7,762 nucleotides of DNA from a bacterium UBA3756 (GTDB lineage: Bacteria; Bacteroidota; Bacteroidia; Bacteroidales; Bacteroidaceae), in the NCBI GenBank assembly GCA_002371695.1, contig DFGG01000126.1, positions 1-7,762 of the forward strand. The letters run 5' to 3'. Of this stretch, positions 5,051 through 7,762 are shown one piece after another. The translations under genes were made by a program, and so were the position numbers. The notes below the pieces were generated by a model that saw only the letters and a program-made list of their open reading frames with translations, was not told where the DNA came from and ran no database searches. Within the stretch, counting starts at the first letter, position 1. Each line of letters begins with the position of its first letter.

Positions 5051-6658
5051 TCATTTCTTCTCGGCAGCCTTCTTTTGCTTCAGGTGACGCTGAAGGGTCT
5101 GCATGCACTCACGACGAGGAATGATGACACTGACGCCGTGATAGTTGATCTCTTCACGGATAGCAGCAGTGATCTCCGGCATATTCTTGGGAATCGGGTT
5201 CACTACTTTCAGATGATCCTCTGAGAGTCCAAGGCCTTTGCAGATAGCCTCAAACTTATTGGTTCCGGCAGAATCCTGCCCGCCAGTCATGGCCGTTGTC
5301 AAGTTGTCGCTGATGATTACGGTGATGTCGGCATTCTCATTGATGGCATCGAGAAGTCCTGTCATGCCACTATGCGTGAACGTGGAATCGCCGATGATAG
5401 CAACGGCAGGCCATTGGCCGGCATCAGCAGCACCTTTGGCCATAGTGATGGATGCTCCCATATCTACGCACGAATGGATGGCCTTGTATGGAGGCAGGAA
5501 ACCCAGCGTATAGCAACCGATATCGCCAAACACACGGGCATTGGGATATTCGCGGAGTACTTCGTTGAGGGCTGTATAGACATCGCGGTGTCCACATCCC
5601 TGACAGAGAGCAGGCGGACGTGGAGTGACATCCTCACAAGGAGCATAATTCTCTTTGCTCTCGATGCCAAGGGCCTTCTTCAGGAAATCGGGATTAAGCT
5701 CACCAGTACGGGGCAGTTCACCTGTGAGACGACCCTTGATGATCGCATTGCCGGGCATCACGCCTCTTACCTGATCCTCGATGAAGGGCTGGCCTTCTTC
5801 GGCTATCAGCACATACTCACAGTCATCAGTCATGCGACGGATAAGTTTCTTAGGAATCGGATACTGCGAAATCTTCAGCACGGGATATGGACAGCCGTCA
5901 GGATAGCACTCCATCAGATAGTTATAAGCAATACCACTGGCAATGATTCCCAACTTATGGTCATTGGCATCAATATACTTATTATACTCACTGTCAACAG
6001 CCATCTGCTCAAGAACGGGCTGCTGGCCCGTAACCACCACATTACGCTTACGGGCAAATGCCGGGAGCAGAACCCAGTTGCTTGCCTGAGCATTATAATT
6101 GAGAGCATTCTGTTCACGCGGCGTATCCTTCACTTCCACAACGGCACGGGAGTGGGCCATTCGCGTAGTAACACGCATCAGAACAGGAAGGCTCATCTTC
6201 TCTGAAAGATCAAATGCCTTCTCCATCATATCATAAGCTTCCTGCTGACTGCTTGGCTCAAGTGTGGGAATCATCGCAAATTTACCGTAGAAACGGCTGT
6301 CTTGCTCATCCTGCGACGAATGCATCGAAGGATCATCGGCCACCAGCACTATCAGCCCTCCGTTAGTACCGGTCATTGCAGAGTTGACAAAAGGGTCTGC
6401 ACAAACGTTCAGACCCACATGCTTCATGCAAACCAATGCACGCTTGCCCATATATGACATGCCAAGCGCAGCCTCCATGGCCGTCTTCTCGTTTGTAGAC
6501 CAACGGCTGTGAATGCCGCGTTCCTTGGCTAACTTCGAGTCCTGAATATACTCGGTAATTTCGGTAGAAGGAGTACCGGGATAGGCGTAGACACCACTAA
6601 GCCCTGCATCGATGGCACCTTGGGCAATAGCCTCGTCTCCCAATAAAAGTTTCTTCAT
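5051..6658 (-). CDS. iorA: Indolepyruvate:ferredoxin oxidoreductase, alpha (thiamine-diphosphate) subunit, short form
   Basis: The 535-residue product is the large subunit of indolepyruvate:ferredoxin oxidoreductase, which converts arylpyruvates, CoA and oxidised ferredoxin to arylacetyl-CoA, CO2 and reduced ferredoxin, or the reverse. Domains in order: a pyrimidine-binding domain with YPGTPSTE (26-33) and E57 in TNEKTAMEAALG, a middle domain (about 170-340), and a thiamine-diphosphate domain with CQGCGHR (352-358), GDIGCYTLG (378-386) and the Mg/TPP motif GDS (423-425) to DN (451-452). It ends with a Lys-rich tail at 535. The archaeal enzymes are about 100 residues longer and end in a domain with two 4Fe-4S clusters; no CxxCxxCxxxCP motif is present here. 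I recall similar-sized Bacteroides homologues, so this is probably a lineage form and not a truncation. The gene is first in the operon, about 30 nt after a strong promoter; AGAAAG lies near the ATG. Confidence 0.95.
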   Translation of the reverse strand: MKKLLLGDEAIAQGAIDAGLSGVYAYPGTPSTEITEYIQDSKLAKERGIHSRWSTNEKTAMEAALGMSYMGKRALVCMKHVGLNVCADPFVNSAMTGTNGGLIVLVADDPSMHSSQDEQDSRFYGKFAMIPTLEPSSQQEAYDMMEKAFDLSEKMSLPVLMRVTTRMAHSRAVVEVKDTPREQNALNYNAQASNWVLLPAFARKRNVVVTGQQPVLEQMAVDSEYNKYIDANDHKLGIIASGIAYNYLMECYPDGCPYPVLKISQYPIPKKLIRRMTDDCEYVLIAEEGQPFIEDQVRGVMPGNAIIKGRLTGELPRTGELNPDFLKKALGIESKENYAPCEDVTPRPPALCQGCGHRDVYTALNEVLREYPNARVFGDIGCYTLGFLPPYKAIHSCVDMGASITMAKGAADAGQWPAVAIIGDSTFTHSGMTGLLDAINENADITVIISDNLTTAMTGGQDSAGTNKFEAICKGLGLSEDHLKVVNPIPKNMPEITAAIREEINYHGVSVIIPRRECMQTLQRHLKQKKAAEKK

Positions 6659-6694
6659 ATACTTTCTATTATTTATGATTTACGTTTTATCGCG

Positions 6695-6726
6695 CAAAGA
6701 TACAACTTTTCAATCGAATAAACAAA
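6695..6726 (-). promoter_or_regulatory. Promoter of the iorA-iorB-aminotransferase-HIT-DUF1015 operon
   Basis: On the minus strand a -7 element TATCTTTG (6702-6695) matches TAnnTTTG exactly, and a -33 element TTTG (6726-6723) lies 20 bp upstream. This is close to the ideal Bacteroidota housekeeping promoter. Transcription would begin near 6688, about 30 nt before the iorA ATG. The -33 element shares three bases with the T-tract of the preceding terminator. No other promoter was spotted in the tight junctions within the operon. Confidence 0.85.
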
Positions 6727-6755
6727 AAAAAGCGGCTGAATTTGCATTCAACCGC
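6724..6755 (-). terminator. Intrinsic terminator of the FadL-type gene
   Basis: In transcription order, arm GCGGTTGAAT (6755-6746), tetraloop GCAA of the GNRA type, arm ATTCAGCCGC (6741-6732), then eight T (6731-6724). The 10-bp stem has a single G-U wobble. It starts 20 nt after the stop codon at 6776. This is a textbook rho-independent terminator and separates the porin gene from the ior operon. Confidence 0.92.
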
Positions 6756-6775
6756 ATTTATATTCAAGTTACATT

Positions 6776-7762
6776 CTAAAAAGTGTATCCGAGAGTCAAA
6801 AGCACCTGATGGCGCTTGTTGCTTACATCGGCAGCCTGTACTTTGGCCGCCTGGTCAAGATCTGGCTGGAAGGGATAGAATTTACCATTGGTACCACTAT
6901 ACTGATAGGCCAGGTCAATATTCATGGGGCCTGCCTTGTAGCCCAAGCCACAAGTGATACGATTAGTACCCTTCCAGTTGACGTAGTCAGATGTGGAAGC
7001 ATAATATACACCCAGCGAGTTGATTGTCTGGTCACGTATACCATTTTCTTCGTATGCAGCTGTCACATAGTTGTAGCCCAAGCGAATTGCCAGTTCTGGA
7101 ACGGGTTTGAATTCTGCGCCAAGCTTTAGGGTAGAAACACCTTTCATCACCTGTTCGGTATTGTGCTTCATCAGCTCGTCAGTGTGAGAGTGCTCATAGT
7201 AGGTGTCATAGTACCAATCGTATGAACTACCGTCATTGATGCGATTCTTGCTGGCACCATAGTCACTATACTCATAGCTGGCACCGAGAGCAATACTGGT
7301 ACCGATAGTATGTCCGAGACTCACACCGAACTTCCAGGGAGTAAAGTACTTAAACTTGTAGGTATTACTGATATCGCCATCTGTCGTGTATCCACCATCA
7401 ACAAGAGCTCCCATCGCACTCTCATTGCTTATGGCAGTCAGGTTGGAAGACTTCAAGTCATACCAAGTGGGGGTAGAAACAGACAGTCCGATTCTGAATG
7501 GCGACGACTCTACAGGACGGAAGATGACACCAGCCTTGATATCGAAGCCTGTACCGTCAATCTTACGCTCATCGCCATAGCTCACGATACCGGCATCTTC
7601 TCCATCCATAAAGCGCAGACCCTCGGCATAGCCACTGCGACCTTTATATTTAACAGACTTGATTCCCACGGTCACGCCCCAGAAGAAACGATCGTTAGAG
7701 TTGCCACTGATGTTGAAATCGAAATCGGCAATCCAGCCACGATGGGCACGATCGAAATTATA
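6776..7762 (-). CDS. OmpP1/FadL-family outer-membrane beta-barrel protein (5' end outside window)
   Basis: The last 328 codons are visible, entering the window at Y-N-F-D-R-A and ending in GYTF plus a TAG stop at 6778-6776. A GTG at 7675 lies in this frame, but the matching protein continues upstream of it, so the start is outside. The text alternates amphipathic beta-strands with polar loops and ends in an aromatic residue, as expected for insertion by the BAM machinery. The stretch GFDIKAGVIFRPVE...RIGLSVSTPTWYDL is typical of the Bacteroidota branch of OmpP1/FadL/TodX proteins, which carry hydrophobic compounds such as long-chain fatty acids across the outer membrane; some are annotated as hemin receptors. 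The ligand here is unknown. A loop at 7163-7228 is rich in Tyr, Asp and His. Because a terminator follows, the gene is probably not co-transcribed with ior. Confidence 0.87.
   Translation of the reverse strand, partial: YNFDRAHRGWIADFDFNISGNSNDRFFWGVTVGIKSVKYKGRSGYAEGLRFMDGEDAGIVSYGDERKIDGTGFDIKAGVIFRPVESSPFRIGLSVSTPTWYDLKSSNLTAISNESAMGALVDGGYTTDGDISNTYKFKYFTPWKFGVSLGHTIGTSIALGASYEYSDYGASKNRINDGSSYDWYYDTYYEHSHTDELMKHNTEQVMKGVSTLKLGAEFKPVPELAIRLGYNYVTAAYEENGIRDQTINSLGVYYASTSDYVNWKGTNRITCGLGYKAGPMNIDLAYQYSGTNGKFYPFQPDLDQAAKVQAADVSNKRHQVLLTLGYTF

Noticed and set aside
5372..6205. A 277-codon open frame on the plus strand opposite iorA
   Set aside because: It is a shadow of iorA; the translation shows no family resemblance, while the minus strand is a well-conserved oxidoreductase subunit.
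7673..7675. The GTG at 7675 as the start of the FadL-type gene
   Set aside because: The same frame is open and beta-barrel-like for 29 more codons up to the window edge, and no signal peptide follows the GTG, so this is an internal codon.

Overview
The window looks like chromosomal DNA of a Bacteroidota member, most likely a Prevotella-type Bacteroidales. Three things point there: two promoters of the TTG/TTTG-N20-TAnnTTTG form used by the Bacteroidota primary sigma factor, mostly weak Shine-Dalgarno sites, and the gene families present (secreted CBM48-like/esterase protein, FadL-type porin, short IorA, DUF1015). The genus is an inference. All seven supported genes lie on the minus strand, so transcription runs from high to low coordinates. 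I see no tRNA, rRNA, insertion sequence, CRISPR array or phage gene, and no gene-free stretch over 300 bases.

Layout in transcription order. (1) 7762-6776: the 3' part of an OmpP1/FadL-family outer-membrane beta-barrel gene, ended by a clear intrinsic terminator. (2) A promoter that shares bases with that terminator's T-tract starts a compact five-gene operon, 6658-1460: iorA and iorB (the two subunits of indolepyruvate:ferredoxin oxidoreductase), a fold-type I PLP aminotransferase, a HIT-family nucleotide hydrolase/transferase, and a DUF1015 protein. Junctions are 27 bp, a 4-bp ATGA overlap, 2 bp and 2 bp. (3) A 218-bp intergenic region with a three-unit 22-bp palindromic repeat cluster, a possible operator and a good promoter. 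(4) 1241-1: the 5' part of a secreted esterase with an N-terminal E-set/CBM48-like domain, running off the window.

How the genes fit together. IorAB interconverts arylpyruvates and arylacetyl-CoA with ferredoxin as electron carrier. An aminotransferase coupled to iorB could interconvert aromatic amino acids and arylpyruvates, so iorA-iorB-aminotransferase reads as an aromatic amino acid module. It could run oxidatively (fermentation) or reductively (making aromatic amino acids from arylacetates, a physiology reported for rumen anaerobes). The roles of the HIT and DUF1015 proteins in this operon are unknown and are the least explained part. IorA lacks the C-terminal ferredoxin-like domain of the archaeal enzymes, so its electron route is also open. 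The flanking FadL-type porin and esterase look like separate transcription units.
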